The notes under the pieces are model-generated. The model was not told the origin of the DNA, did not search any database, and saw nothing but the letters and a program-made list of their open reading frames with translations. The position numbers were made by a program, and so were the translations under genes. 64,000 nucleotides of DNA from positions 281,094-345,093 of the forward strand of contig JASANG010002908.1 of NCBI GenBank assembly GCA_030248215.1, written 5' to 3'. This document shows positions 37,801 to 49,800 of this stretch, in pieces. The stretch's first letter is position 1, and the number at the start of each line of letters is the position of its first letter. Source of the DNA: Enoplolaimus lenunculus (taxonomy: Eukaryota; Nematoda; Enoplea; Enoplida; Thoracostomopsidae).

Positions 37801-40032
37801 GTTTAAATTTTACTACAATTGGCATTCATGTTGAAAACACGTTGTTACAAATTTAGAGCCAGGTTGACAAAAATAATGGAAAGCTATGCCCCCAATTTGA
37901 ATTTTAGAGCGCAAGAACCTCCTGTCCCCTACTTTTGGCGCTTATGGATTCTACCCAGTTTGGGCCAATGTATAGAAATAGGATCGTAGCAGTAGTATAA
38001 GCATATTCCTGAGTCTAAGCAGTATCGAAGCAGTTGCCCTCTAGTCCCACCCCCATTTGAATTGGTCCCCACCCTAAAGAGGGACCCTCACCTCAACAAG
38101 ATTTTAAACAACACATTTGAAAAGTATATTCATCATCACGAGGGGACACTACCCCGGAATTTTGTGGGTGTCCCACCCTAGCCTGCGCCGGCACTGAGCC
38201 TAAGCATTGTTTAAACCAAGTGCTTGTGGCGTCTTCAGCTTAAATCTGTAACACTACGGTTTGTTTTTCACATTCAGCGGATGGATAGCATATTGGGCAT
38301 ATGTAAAGATTAGGAGCGGAGAGTTTTCCTGTCGGATTAGAATAGAGTAGGCTAAAGCTTTAGCCGAACACTTTAGCTTGGCTTAGGCTTAGGAATATGC
38401 TCATTCTTACGCTTACGTTTAGGCGTAGGCTTAGGCTTAGGAATATGCTTATAATACTGTTCCGACCCTGTTCTTTACTTTGGCCGCAAACTGTATTCCT
38501 GATATGCTAATTTGCGTTTAGTGTTTCATATCTATTTTCGCTTGATTTCTAGTTGTATATGTGAATTAGCGATCAAGACGAAAAGCTGCGTCTCCGAGCA
38601 AAAAATAATCCAAAGCATTAAATTTTGACATCTAATTCTCCTAGCGTTCGGCAGTTAAGGTTGAATAACACTTTCGGCATCGTATGAAACTACTCACAGC
38701 TTGCCAAAGTAGTTGTTTGCCTCTTAAAGACGTACTCTCACGAAGCCAATATCTGTCATTCGCAGCGGTGTGGACACAAGTTGAGAACCATGTAAAGATC
38801 AGGGGTTGAGCGTTTTTCAACAGAGATGCAGTTGAGAGGCTGAAGCATTAAACTACGTTGTTTAATTATGTTTAGGCTTGCCAATGTTACTTTTAGGGGC
38901 GTAAAAGTAGATTAAGCGTATTCCTAAGCCTAAGCCTAAGCCTAAGCGTTGCAAAAATGTGTTCCTAATCCTAAGCCTAAGCCTAAGCCTAAGCAAAAAA
39001 GGTAATCTAGAATCTTAACCTACTTTTTATGGACGCACCAGAAACCTGGACGCCCCTTAAAGTAACACGGGCCCTTAGGCTTAATTAATTTCTGGTAAGG
39101 GAGGCATGGCGCATAAGCCCTTTTACAGATATTGAACAACCTGTTGGGTGGTCAAGAAAAGCTTCGATCGCTTGCAAAACTTGGTGTTGCTTTTAGGACG
39201 GGAAAGTATGGCGTAACTGTCGCATGCGAGTTGTTGCGCCGTGCACAATTGATTTGAAATTATTTCCGTTCGACAGCCAGTCGTGTACATTGATGTTTGA
39301 AAGTTACAGTTTCAATTCCAAAAACGTTAGACTAGCGTGGCTCGAAGGTGAGAGAGTTTGTACGTGCCAAATAATCTCAGTATTAATGCAAGATTTTTCA
39401 ATTGGTGTCGTTATTGAAAAAATTTTCAATTGTAGCCTTAAGAGTATATATACAAGTTAGGGTTGCGGTATACTTGACGTCCGGCGCCATCCGTCTACCG
39501 TCCGGCGCCGTACATCATCCGTTTGGCGCCGTCCGTCACCCGTCCGACGCCAGCGGTCACCACGCGTCACTCGAACAGCGCCGTCCATCATCCATACGGC
39601 GCCGTTTGTCATCCGTATGCCGCCGGCGCCGTCAGTCACTGTTCGTACATAAATTATCGTACGAGAGTTATTTGTGTACGATACTGTAAGGTGACGGACG
39701 GCACCGTACGGGTGACGGAATGTGCCGTAAGGGTGACGGACGGCGCCGGACGCCAACAAAAGTATAGCGCAACCCTAATTCAAGTGCAAACATACCGATA
39801 AATTTGAACTTTCGCGCAGCGTAAACTATAGTGCGCTTTGTTTCTTCAGAAATGTAGCGAGACCTTTTATATACAAACATCTGATACTTACGTTTTTCGC
39901 TTTATCTCAATTTTTAATTGAATGGAATGGTAAATTTTAAACAAAGTGGTGTACAAAATATCTTTCTCAAAATCAAAAAAATATTAAAGTCTTAAATTTC
40001 TTTATTAACCTTCGAATTTAAAGTACCTGTGG

Positions 40033-40103
<71 letters not shown>

Positions 40104-43100
40104 ACGAAATGAAAAATAATACTAAACCTTGAACCATATTCTTTACCATAAACTAACAGTCAATTTGTACAGGTGCTCCGATATCGTTTGTTAAAAAGAT
40201 TGAACTTCCCGATTTTATCATGACCAGTTATCATCCGTCACATTCTCAAATAATGTATCCAAATGGATTGTGGGATCAACTGCTGGTTACGTTTAGATTT
40301 GAACGTCGCTATGGGTTCTTCATCCTTCAGGTATATTAAAGTTTTGGTCAATGTATTTGAACAGGGGCGGAACAGGGGTAAAAGCATATCCCTCCATAAG
40401 CCTAAGCGTAAGATTGAGCTTATATCTAAGCCTAAGCCAAAGCCTAAGCGTAAGCCTAAGCAAAAAAACTAGTTTAAGGCTTCAGTACTCTATTTCAATC
40501 CTACTGAATATCGTTCCGTCCCTGATCTTTGTATGAGCCAAAGTTTTAAACTTTCTGTACTACCAGCAGATAGTGATAAGTTTTTTGAAGCTAAAAACTG
40601 CTACTATTCGGTGGGTACAACTAATTTTAATGTCACTATGATATTCAAGTTTAACCTATAACAAAGTTTGTCTAAATTACGTCTCAGATTATGTTTATAA
40701 AATTTCTACCATAGATATATAGACAGATAGATAAGTAGATATATTCAGAACCAAGGCCCATGTAAACATCAGGGTCGGAACGTTTTTCTGTGCGACTAGA
40801 GTAGAATAAGCTTAAGCTTTAGACAATTTTTTCGCTTGGTTTATGCTTAGGCTTAGGCCTAGGCTTTGGAATAAACTCATTCTTACGCTTAGGCCCTAGG
40901 TTTAGGCTTAGCCTTAGGTTAGGCTTAGGCTTAGAAATAAGTTTATAATACTTTTTACATTGGCGAGAACAAAAAAATAGTGTCGACTTATTGTAAGATG
41001 TACAACGAATTTTATTCTAACTTCTAGAAATTTCGGGATCCGCCACTATGCCGGTAATTCGTTTGTAACTTAATTTTTACTAGGCTTATATTCCTACATA
41101 CATGACAATATTTGTTGCGTGGGTCAATTTTTGGATGGATCCGAAAGAAATGGCAACGAGGGCCACGTTAAGCATCACAGCGTTTCTTACAATGACACTT
41201 CAGTTTGGTAACTTGGTACAGAATATGCCAAGAGTCAGCTATGTAAAAGCAATGGGTAAGCTGCATTCCCAATACAGCAAGTGTGTACTATGTATAAACC
41301 ATCTTTGATGCCAGGATTATGTAACATCCGGTCATTCATCGCTGTATTAAAAATTGAAATGGTAATCAATAAAGGTTGAAACCTAATTTATTAATCGGGA
41401 AAACATAATTTCATAAAAAAATTTCACCTTTAAGATACAGAAAATTATTCGAAATGCAGTGCTTTTTTCTTATCATTGCAGAAATTTTGAAAGTGAATTG
41501 TTATATTCTATCTCTCTATTCGTATATGCTCCTGATACCTACACGCAACAATGTAGAATATTAAGTCAAGTATTGCTTTGAATTCGAGTACTGTAGTTAC
41601 CCGCATAAGAGGTGGGCGCTGGTATTTATTTGGCATCTCCAGTGGGTACCCTACTGTTATTCGGTTTTGACTTTATTTATTTTGAACCCGCCTTCTGCCA
41701 CCCTTCGTTACTGATATATTTCTATTGTGGGAACTATCCGTTGAATTAAACGTTTATTTGTCTTGTATTAAAAGCTTGAGCGATAACGCAAGGTTTTACT
41801 TAGGAATGTAGTTTCAAAACTTAAGTATGTTTTAAAGCGTCGCACTCAACTTGATTTATCTTGGAAGCGTTTTATGCATCACAATTAGGGATTATTTACA
41901 TTTATGAACACTAATTAGGTTTTAGGGATTCTATCCGCTTACGGACTCACATTGATTTGAACTCAAAATGGGGACCTCCTCTTATTACCCCACCCCTCTT
42001 ATTCGGGGTAGTCTAAGCATATACCTTAATAAAAGTGTAAACCTAAGCCCCAGGGCAAAGATACGTCTATAACAAAGCCGAGGCCTTATCATTAATATTA
42101 GTCTAAATCTTACGGTTACTCTACTGCAGTCCCGCAAGAGCACAATACTCCCGTCAAGGTAACATGGGCCAATGTTTCTTTACGTTTTGTTTCAGATGTG
42201 TGGATGCTTGGTGGTATTACGTTTCTCGTTACATCACTCGCAGAGCTCGCGGTAATTAGTCACATTCTTCGTTCAGATAAAATCAGGAACGCAAACGGAT
42301 CGACGACAATACGCAGTGACATCATCAACAACAACAACAACAGCAATTATACTGGAGTGACTCGTAGGTGTCGAAATTCTGTTGTAGGCTTTGTTGACGC
42401 GATGAGACGACGTAGTGGCAGTATTACGTCAGACTTGTCAAAGATTAAGAGACGCCTATCAGTGCATCCTCCTAGATCATTACGAACATCATCAAAAGAA
42501 CAATTTCAATGCTATACTAAACGGTTGTATCGCGGACGCGAACGTAGTGCAACAATAACAAACTTTGACGCAAATTATTTTTATGGCAATTGTCGAAAAT
42601 GTTCCGATCTTAGCGTGTTAAATGATTCGAGCTCGCAAGCTAATTATGATTCAAGCGAAGCGACTTATGGTATGATACTGTAGTGACCCGAATAAGATGG
42701 GGGGAAGACTGATATTTATTTGGCCTCTCTAAAGGGTGCCCCGTGTTATTCGGTCACGGACTGTTATTTATTTTTAACTCACCCTCCGCCGGCCTTTCTG
42801 GTATTGCAACTGTCCGTTGAATTAAATGTTTATTTGTATTGTATCAAAAACTTTAGCGATAATGCAAGGTTACACTTAGGAATGTACTTTCAAAATTTAA
42901 GTTACAATTAGGGATAATTGACATTTATGGACTCCAATTCGGTTGAGTTACTCCATCCGCTTAAGAATTCTTATTAGTGATGCGGTCCGCCATTTAATTG
43001 AGTCTTAATGCCCCCTCTTATAATACCTGCCCAATCTTATTCGGGTTACCACAGAACACAGAGTTGCGCTGTAATATAGTTGTAGTGCGGATGGTGACAA

Positions 43101-44842
43101 ATTGGGATAAATTTTAAACATAGATGTGAACATTGAACGTTAATTGCAAACTCGGAAATTTCAGTTAAATATTATCGATATGCTTACATATATACATAAA
43201 TTTTCGGACGCAAATACAATATTTTTGCAGCAATGGCAGCAGAAGGCCTAAATTTAACACTTCAAATTATTAGTCAGAAATGAATGCCTAGTAACTATTT
43301 CATAAAATTATATTCTGCAGTCATCAGACACCAGAATGTTTCTAATCCTACTGTCTGTCAACTGTCCATGGCTGTGAGTATTTGCATACGGCCCGTATTA
43401 TTCATACCTCTGTGGCATCTAGCACCAATCGGCGCTACACCTCGTCTCTATTGAACTAACGAATGGTAAGGTTTGAAAATTGAAATTCATCACATTTTTC
43501 ACATTTAATTTGGTTTAGTTTTGTGTCCATTTCGAGATACACAATTGATCGAGTTTGTCAGTTTTAAAACCTATTGCTAACTGGTGTGATAGTTGCTATA
43601 TGCATTTCAAAAAAGGAGTCTGTGATTCTAAAACTAAATACTGCGCCATCGGAATATTGTTCACCATTATTTTGGATCATCCACGTTATAGTGTCTACGT
43701 CAATGAAAAGAATTGACCAGTTTTTTCAGTTCAACTAAGTGTAGAAAACAGCACTGTTACTTGAAATTACGTGCAGTGCAGAGAGTGTGCGTGGTGTGCC
43801 TGGTTCTGAGTCTGTAGCAAGAATGTTGGGACGGTACTCATATTGTTTTCAAAAAGTAAACGATTTGAATCACAAAATAAACATACACCTATATATACAG
43901 ACCAGACATATTTACACTTTTCATAAATATACGCATTTTTGAAGTCTCTTCTGAAGCACAACGTTTGTCTTCGTGGTACTCAAATGTTCTGCGGACACAT
44001 CCAAACGTTGCAGTTACAAAATAAGCATTAACAGAGGTGGAGCTGCGAAAATGAAATACATTTCGTACATATACGTAAACATTACAACATGGATGATCCA
44101 TCATGATTTACTGTGTTTAATGGCAATACACTCAAAATAATATTTCTGATATTTAAGAAAAAATTTCTTACATTTAAGAAATATAATTAGCAAGGTGCAC
44201 TTGAAAAGTATTTCTGTTATAACAGAAAAGTTTTCTAAAAAGCTCTCAAACAAAGTCTGAAAATAGACGTTTTCCAGTTATTTTTACAAAAATTGTCTTA
44301 AATATCAGAAGAACTCCAGATTTGCCACAGATAGTACTTTTCTGAATGAATTTAGAAATACTTTTTTGTGTGTACAAGTTTGCTTTTTAGCTGATCAGTT
44401 GATAACATTGCCTTCGTCGTATGTCCCATTTCCTGATAGTAATGATATTAACGAGCATCGATTGAGAAGAATATCTTCGCGTATGAAATGCAAACGATTA
44501 TCAATGTTGACAAAGCGAAGTTGGCAAAATGCCACGTACAGAAAACGAGCCAGTTCTATGATCACACACGAATTGGATAAGTTACTAACTCAACTTGGTA
44601 CTCCGAGCACGCATCGAAAGCCAGTGTTACTAGAAACGATTCATAGGACATCTAAATTCAACGAATCATGTTCATTATGCCTTCCAGATCAGGACGAAAA
44701 CGTTAATAATTTCACATCCAACAGATGGACTCCGTATTTTATTGATAAAATATGTTTAATGACGTATCCTCCGCTTTTTCTAGCGTTTAATTTGTGGTAT
44801 TGGATTTATTATATTTCAAAAAGTCACTCTGAAGCGAGATAA
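34840..44842 (+). CDS. Cys-loop ligand-gated ion channel subunit (ACC/LGC-like, probably anion-selective), eight exons
   Basis: Exons: 34840-35002, 36525-36659, 37666-37796, 39197-39347, 40173-40330, 41084-41255, 42196-42669, 44391-44842; phases agree, 611 residues. Domains in order: signal peptide (1-15), ligand-binding domain with FFSEIWLD, WQPNICIVNS and the Cys-loop C159-C173 (CTIDLKLFPFDSQSC), YPNGLWDQL before TM1, TM1 (about 242-264), TM2 (270-290), TM3 (305-326), a Ser/Arg-rich cytoplasmic loop of about 250 residues, and TM4 (about 580-603) just before the end. TM2 is followed by QFGN and PRVSYVKAMDVWM, typical of nematode ACC/LGC-46 and related invertebrate chloride channels. There is no second cysteine pair in loop C, unlike GluCl/GlyR. 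The filter motif reads A-T-R where anion channels have P-A-R. Acts at the plasma membrane of excitable cells; ligand unknown. AATAAA at 44879-44884 is a likely poly(A) signal. Introns are packed with transposons. Confidence 0.92.
35279..35486. mobile_element. TTAGGC-bearing MITE family A, intron 1 copy of the channel gene
   Basis: GGCCAATATAAAAACAGGAA ... GATCTTTACATGCGCC; core CCTAAGCGTAAGCCTACGCC. Confidence 0.7.
35897..36344. mobile_element. TA-target MITE, full-length copy
   Basis: TA|CTGCAGTGACCCTAATAAAA ... TTATTCGGGGCACTACAG|TA, 448 bp with TA on both sides. In intron 1 of the channel gene. Related copies: 41591-42013, 42678-43053, 36768-37150 and 22785-23100 (degenerate); fragments at 8628-8710, 9270-9385, 28281-28400 and 56868-57040. 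Confidence 0.8.
36768..37150. mobile_element. TA-target MITE, divergent copy
   Basis: GTGACCCTAATAAAGAAGGC then GGTTATTCGGTTACGGACTG; the right half is weakly conserved. Begins about 110 nt past exon 2 of the channel gene. Confidence 0.55.
38294..38485. mobile_element. TTAGGC-bearing MITE family A, intron 3 copy of the channel gene
   Basis: CATATGTAAAGATTAGGAGC ... CCCTGTTCTTTACTTTGGCC; core TTGGCTTAGGCTTAGGAAT. Confidence 0.65.
38880..39073. mobile_element. TTAGGC-bearing MITE family B, copy 3
   Basis: GCCAATGTTACTTTTAGGGG ... CCCCTTAAAGTAACACGGGCC ends; four head-to-tail CCTAAG units in the core. In intron 3 of the channel gene. Confidence 0.75.
39461..39776. mobile_element. GC-rich inverted-repeat element with CGTCCGGCGCC modules
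   Basis: Ends AGGGTTGCGGTATACTT / AAGTATAGCGCAACCCT. The left half repeats CGTCCGGCGCCGTCCGTCA-like units; the right half carries their reverse complements. Strong contrast to the AT-rich surroundings. In intron 4 of the channel gene. Confidence 0.7.
40029..40101. repeat. (GTT)n microsatellite
   Basis: About 23 uninterrupted GTT/TTG units, in intron 4 of the channel gene, roughly 70 nt before the exon 5 acceptor. Confidence 0.97.
40346..40545. mobile_element. TTAGGC MITE family A beside the exon 5 donor of the channel gene
   Basis: GGTCAATGTATTTGAACAGG ... CCTGATCTTTGTATGAGCC. Starts 16 nt past the donor at 40331. Confidence 0.7.
40756..40967. mobile_element. TTAGGC MITE family A, second copy in intron 5 of the channel gene
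   Basis: GGCCCATGTAAACATCAGGG ... TTTTTACATTGGC; opposite orientation to the copy at 40346. Confidence 0.65.
41591..42013. mobile_element. TA-target MITE, intron 6 copy of the channel gene
   Basis: TA|CTGTAGTTACCCGCATAAGA ... CCCCTCTTATTCGGGGTAG; shares the CCGTTGAATTAAACG block. Confidence 0.7.
42678..43053. mobile_element. TA-target MITE abutting the exon 7 donor of the channel gene
   Basis: CTGTAGTGACCCGAATAAGA starts 9 nt past the end of exon 7 (42669); right end TTATTCGGGTTACCACAG. Confidence 0.75.
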
Positions 44843-44878
44843 AAGTGGATGATTTATATATAACTCACTCGGCTTTTA

Positions 44879-44884
44879 ATAAAT
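44879..44884 (+). terminator. Poly(A) signal of the channel gene
   Basis: AATAAA 36 nt past the stop codon, followed by a second overlapping AATAAA-like motif. Confidence 0.6.
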
Positions 44885-44912
44885 AAATGACGTCGCGTTT
44901 TATTAGTTTCTT

Positions 44913-45131
44913 GGCCCATGTATAGAACAGGGCCGGATAGTTTTCCGGAGGGGCTATAATAGCGTCAGTTTAAGCTTTAGACTAATCTTTTGCTTAGGCT
45001 TAGGCTTAGGCTTAGATTAGGCTTAGGATTAGGCTCATCCATACGCTTAGATTTAGGCTTAGGCTTAGGCTTACACTTTACGCTTAGGAATATGCTTATA
45101 CTACTGTTCCGGCCCTGTTCTATACATGGGT
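44913..45131. mobile_element. TTAGGC-bearing MITE family A with the longest hexamer run
   Basis: GGCCCATGTATAGAACAGGG ... CCCTGTTCTATACATGGG perfect-looking inverted ends. Core has about four consecutive TTAGGC units followed by degenerate ones. About 70 bp downstream of the channel gene's stop, just past its AATAAA. Confidence 0.75.
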
Positions 45132-46316
45132 CGTTTTCTTTAAAACCGATACTAAATTTTATCTTTTTAGGAACCGTGTCATAAGTACAAAACGATTTTC
45201 TCGTTTTAAAAAAGCGTCGATAATGATGCGAAATAGAGTTTTGATATTGAAACGCAAGTTATTTTATACCTAAAAAACTAAGCCAAAGCCTAAGCAATAA
45301 ATAGTCTAAACACTCTAAACCTAATCAAACTTGCTCAATTGCATTTCTGCAGAAAAACGAACCGCTTCTGATCTACGGATGAAGCGCAATGATTATGGGA
45401 GCGATGTCGAACACAAAACCGGGTAGGGTAGGGAAGGGCGGCCAGTTATTCTTCGCAAAACGTTTCCTGCAAAAGACATTTGGTGCTAAAATTAACAAAT
45501 GTATTTTAAAAGTTCGCTTCTATTTGAGCGGATTCTGTGAGACGCTCCGTCATTTCTACAGCCCTCTTGCCTGCAAACCAGCTGCGCAACTGATTTAATG
45601 CAAACATCAACATTGAAAAAGGGATTGCATTGGCGCTGTCAGATGGTAAATCAATATGCGAAAACTTCAGTGTATCATATGCTACAGAGTTTCATAATGA
45701 CAAAGATCTATTAATTAGCATGTTGCCAAACCAAACTGCTAAAGTAATGTAGCGAAAGCTATTTCTGTCTTAATTCAATGCGAAAATAACACTGGACGAA
45801 ATTTTCAAATATACACTGCAAAACTTAGTTTTGAGATTATCGCAATTTAGAAATAATTGTGGATAAACCTGGAAAATACGTTATATGCCCCCCCTGAATT
45901 TTTTTAGCTTCCCCGACCTGCTACCGAAATTTTATGAAATATCAAAATAAACCATTGGTATTCTAAAACTGCCAGGAGGATTACACAACATTAATGCATC
46001 TAATCATCCTAAATGAAGGAGAGCTATGCGTACTCGCATCGGAATAGAAGCACTTTGCGTTTCTGATGGCTTGTAGAAGACTAACCGGATATTAACTTTC
46101 GGATGACGCAATGGTTTTTTTGTTGAACGTATTACGGTTACAAAACTGTAAGCAATCACATCTGTTTCACAGACTGAAGTTTGAGAAAATTCTACTTCTC
46201 AATTTCCTTGTTTGGTGGCCGCAGCTTTATAAGCGGTGTACCTGGCCAACTTTGGCCCCATAAAAATTTGACTGGTTAAAAATTTGGCCTACGTTTTATT
46301 TCTGAGAGACGTTTCG

Positions 46317-46431
46317 GCCAATGTTACTTTAAGTAGCGTAACAGTAGATTAAGATCTATAAATGTAAACCCACTCTTTTATAGACCCACCCGAAACCTGG
46401 ACGCCCCTTAAAGCAACATGAGCCGAATTTT
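46317..46431. mobile_element. TTAGGC MITE family B, internally deleted copy
   Basis: Both ends of family B are present (GGCCAATGTTACTTTAAG and CCCCTTAAAGCAACATGAGCC), but the telomere-like core is missing, which shows that the core is not needed for the element to be recognised as one unit. Confidence 0.6.
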
Positions 46432-46639
46432 CTTCTAGGATAATGGTTTAGCATGGGCTAATCCACTGTTTAGTGAAGAAAGGTTATTTTGGAATACAGT
46501 TTGATATAATAGTCGTAAAATGCACCTTTAAAATTTTAACCTTACCCTTCAAGATTACAAGGTACTCTGATGTGGTGATATAGCTAGTGGTTAAATTGAG
46601 TAAATAGTATGAGGGATTAAGAAATATTCTGTTGTCGTG

Positions 46640-46732
46640 CTACATGTTTGTGCCGCCGGGTGAGATAGTAAGATAATCAGCATTGCTGGTGCCGGCCGCG
46701 GGTAAAATCCTGGCCCCGGTACATCTCTAGAA
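46640..46732 (+). repeat. tRNA-derived sequence upstream of the BIRC6-like gene
   Basis: GTGCCGCCGGGTGAGATAGT with GCGGGTAAAATCCTGGCCCC resembles a tRNA-headed SINE whose B box has decayed. Confidence 0.35.
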
Positions 46733-46889
46733 ACTACTATATATAGTCAAGCATATTGATCCTGTCTACATTAACTAAAAATGCTCATTAGGTTTTGTAT
46801 ATATACATTTTATTTTGTTTCATAGATATTCTATATTTAAACCTCTGGGGTAAAACCACTTTTATATAAAACAGCTAAACTTATTACGT

Positions 46890-49800
46890 ATGGGAAATAG
46901 CAGTAGTAGTGGGCCTGACAAGCTCGATGACTTTGATACAGATTTCTTAGAACAAATTGACTCTGATCAAGCGTCGTTAGTGTTCGATTCATCTAGCCAA
47001 TCCGAAAATGATTCATACGATGACGATAAGGTAGGCATTCATAAATTTCAACAAGAACTAAGTTTTGCCGGAACACGTGTTTCATCATCAAGTTTTGTAG
47101 CCACTGAATTTTATCTCAGACGCTTTCGAAAAAGCCCCCCGTCCAACACATAGAGAAGGGATTCTCAGTCTCAAGTTTCTAAAATCCCTGAGACTCGCGT
47201 ACACCCAGTCTCAATCTCATTTTTTGAAAAGTTTCAGATTTAGAAACTGACACTCCTGTATTGATTGTTTTATTATATGTATTTATTATTGTTATACAAA
47301 ATTTTATGCTATTCTATAACATTGTTATATGTGTTTGTTCGAAGTAAATTTACCAGTTGCTTATTTTTAGAGTGTGCTGCGCACAGAAAACTGATATAAG
47401 CAAAGCACCAATCGTTGTGCAACTTTCCAGAACTGACAAAAAATTTCGAGTATAAGTGCAAATAATACAAGTTGAAAAGATGAAAAATGCCATTTCGATT
47501 ACACCTGCAATTGGAATCGGATACGGAACTGGATTTGAATTTGGATTGTAATCAAAAACGAAATCCTGTTTGTACCCTGACGTAGCTGTGTATTCTTTAC
47601 TGTTGTCTTTTATTGTTTAAGCTGTCACTGAACGAACACGATGTAACATGTGGGTCGGTAGTTAAGGTTGGCGATGATGTATTTTTCGACGCTTTATCAT
47701 CAGCAAGTGCTGCACAAGGATCTAGCTGTACATGGGGCAATTCTACGGACAACGTACAGTTTACTTCATCAAGCTGGGCATCACCACCAAAATCACTCGA
47801 ACAGCTTGAGCAGGAGTATGTTGCTCAGCTGAAGCAGTATAGGCTGCAAACATATCCATTTCGAGAAGCGAGTGAGTTTCAGGAATCAGAACCTATTTGA
47901 TTAAGCCAAAATCTTTGTTATTTTATCTTTCACTGTTCGGTTTTAGTACGAGACCTAATGTTTATTTAACGTGTCAATAGATGTATATACGTATATTTGT
48001 TATTCGAATACTAGAATTTAAATTTTTGTTACAATGCTTTCTTAAACAGATCGCCTGAAACTAAATAATAGTTTGATGGAAAATCAGATGACTTTGTTCT
48101 TGATTTGCATCTTGCGTTCGAAAAATTATAATTAAAGGAACTTTGTTCTCAAATTGATTTCTTTTTTCTGTCAGGTGACTCTAATAAGAGCGGTTTGCAG
48201 TGGAAAGTAGCATATTCATACCAGAAACATGCCGAGGCATTGAACGCATATTCGCAGACCTTGTCAACCCGAATGAAACGAATTCAACGAGAGGTCAGTA
48301 AGACATGTAACATTTAATTTTCAAATAAGTTCGTACCTGCTGTTCAAAATTTTATGTAAAATTATGCAAATCACATTGAACAGCTGGGCAGTTACGCTTT
48401 TGTGGTCGTAATGAGTTTCATTTAAACGCTGCCTTTTGTAAAAAAATGCATGTGCAAGTTAGTCAGCTACAATGCGTATCTTATTTACTTTTAATTCAGC
48501 AGCATTCAAGTTACTTTTGAACAAGGAGTGTTTCAGCACGGTTAGTGTGAGTTTAAGCCGATTATTTATATTTGAATTTTTAATCATTACAGGTTGCGAC
48601 ACTTGCTGATTCAATTCCCGTAGCACTCGATAGCTCCATTTTCGTATGTATAGATGAAAATAGGCCAGACGTGGTCAAAGCTTTACTCACTGGTGAGCGA
48701 AATTAAGAGTTTTTAAAAATGGTTGTTTACTTATTACAAAATTACGTACGTAGCTGGTGGCAGTTTGTGGCAGCTTGTATGCAATATGCCTCCCACTTGG
48801 CAAACTAGAAATGTACTCACGGCGCAATTACTATTCGTTTAAGCCAAAAAGTATTAGGCAGTGTACTGCATGTATTAGTTCATAATGCAGCAACCGGATT
48901 TCCATCGTACAGTCTTTTAAGGACTCACTTATTTACTTGCTACACCCTACATATTGTTAATTTGAATATAGCAGCAATCTGAATAAATTTTATTCATGTC
49001 TTTATAATTATATTTTAATCTGATCTAGTTACTACACTGTTTTCAGGGCCTGAAGATACTCCTTACGCGCATGGTTGCTTCGAGTTTGATGTGTTTTTTC
49101 CCGAACACTATCCCCACAAACCACCAATGGTGACCTTTGCTACTACCGGTATAAATTACGAGCGGCTAGATACAGAATTTAGTATTGACTAATTTCGTTT
49201 TAATATGCCTTTTTCTTTCGTTAATACTAATAGGGTTAGGACAGTTGGACTTGTAACCACAATGCCAATTTAGAGATGTCTCGGGCTGGGCCCAGACCCG
49301 GTACGTGAGAAGGGTGGCCGGGGCCAGAGGGTGCGTGGCCGGGCCTACACGGTACCAGGATTACATTTACTTATCCGCTCGAATGCTAAATGGAAAACGT
49401 TGCTAAAACAACTTCACAACCCAAATTGCTGCGTTATCTTTTTATAGCCATTATTATGTAATAGTTTTATTTATGCTCACTATGCTCTTGAAAATCTGAT
49501 ACAAAAAACAGGTGCACTTAAGATTTCGTGTAAAGCTAATTATGCATAGCTTAACAGGCATGTTGAACATATTGTTTAGCCTAGAAAGCGCATCAAGTGT
49601 TCTATTTCGGAGGCGCATTACGTAAAATAGACATCTAACTCTAGCTTAATTGATTGTAAACAGAGTGCAAAATGGAACCATAATTATATCGGAAACAGAA
49701 TGGAAACAGCAAGTTTATAAATATTGGAATAGGAACTGAATAGTTCGTGTGTTACAATATTTTAAATTTCGAATCTGAATCAGAACTAATTGTGAATAAT

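Noticed and set aside
40029-40101. CRISPR-like or protein-coding repeat
   Set aside because: Pure trinucleotide microsatellite with no spacers; intronic.
44990-45184. A true telomere end or chromosome-fusion scar at the TTAGGC runs
   Set aside because: Runs are at most about four perfect units, always inside elements with inverted ends, and scattered in both orientations, so they are element-borne.
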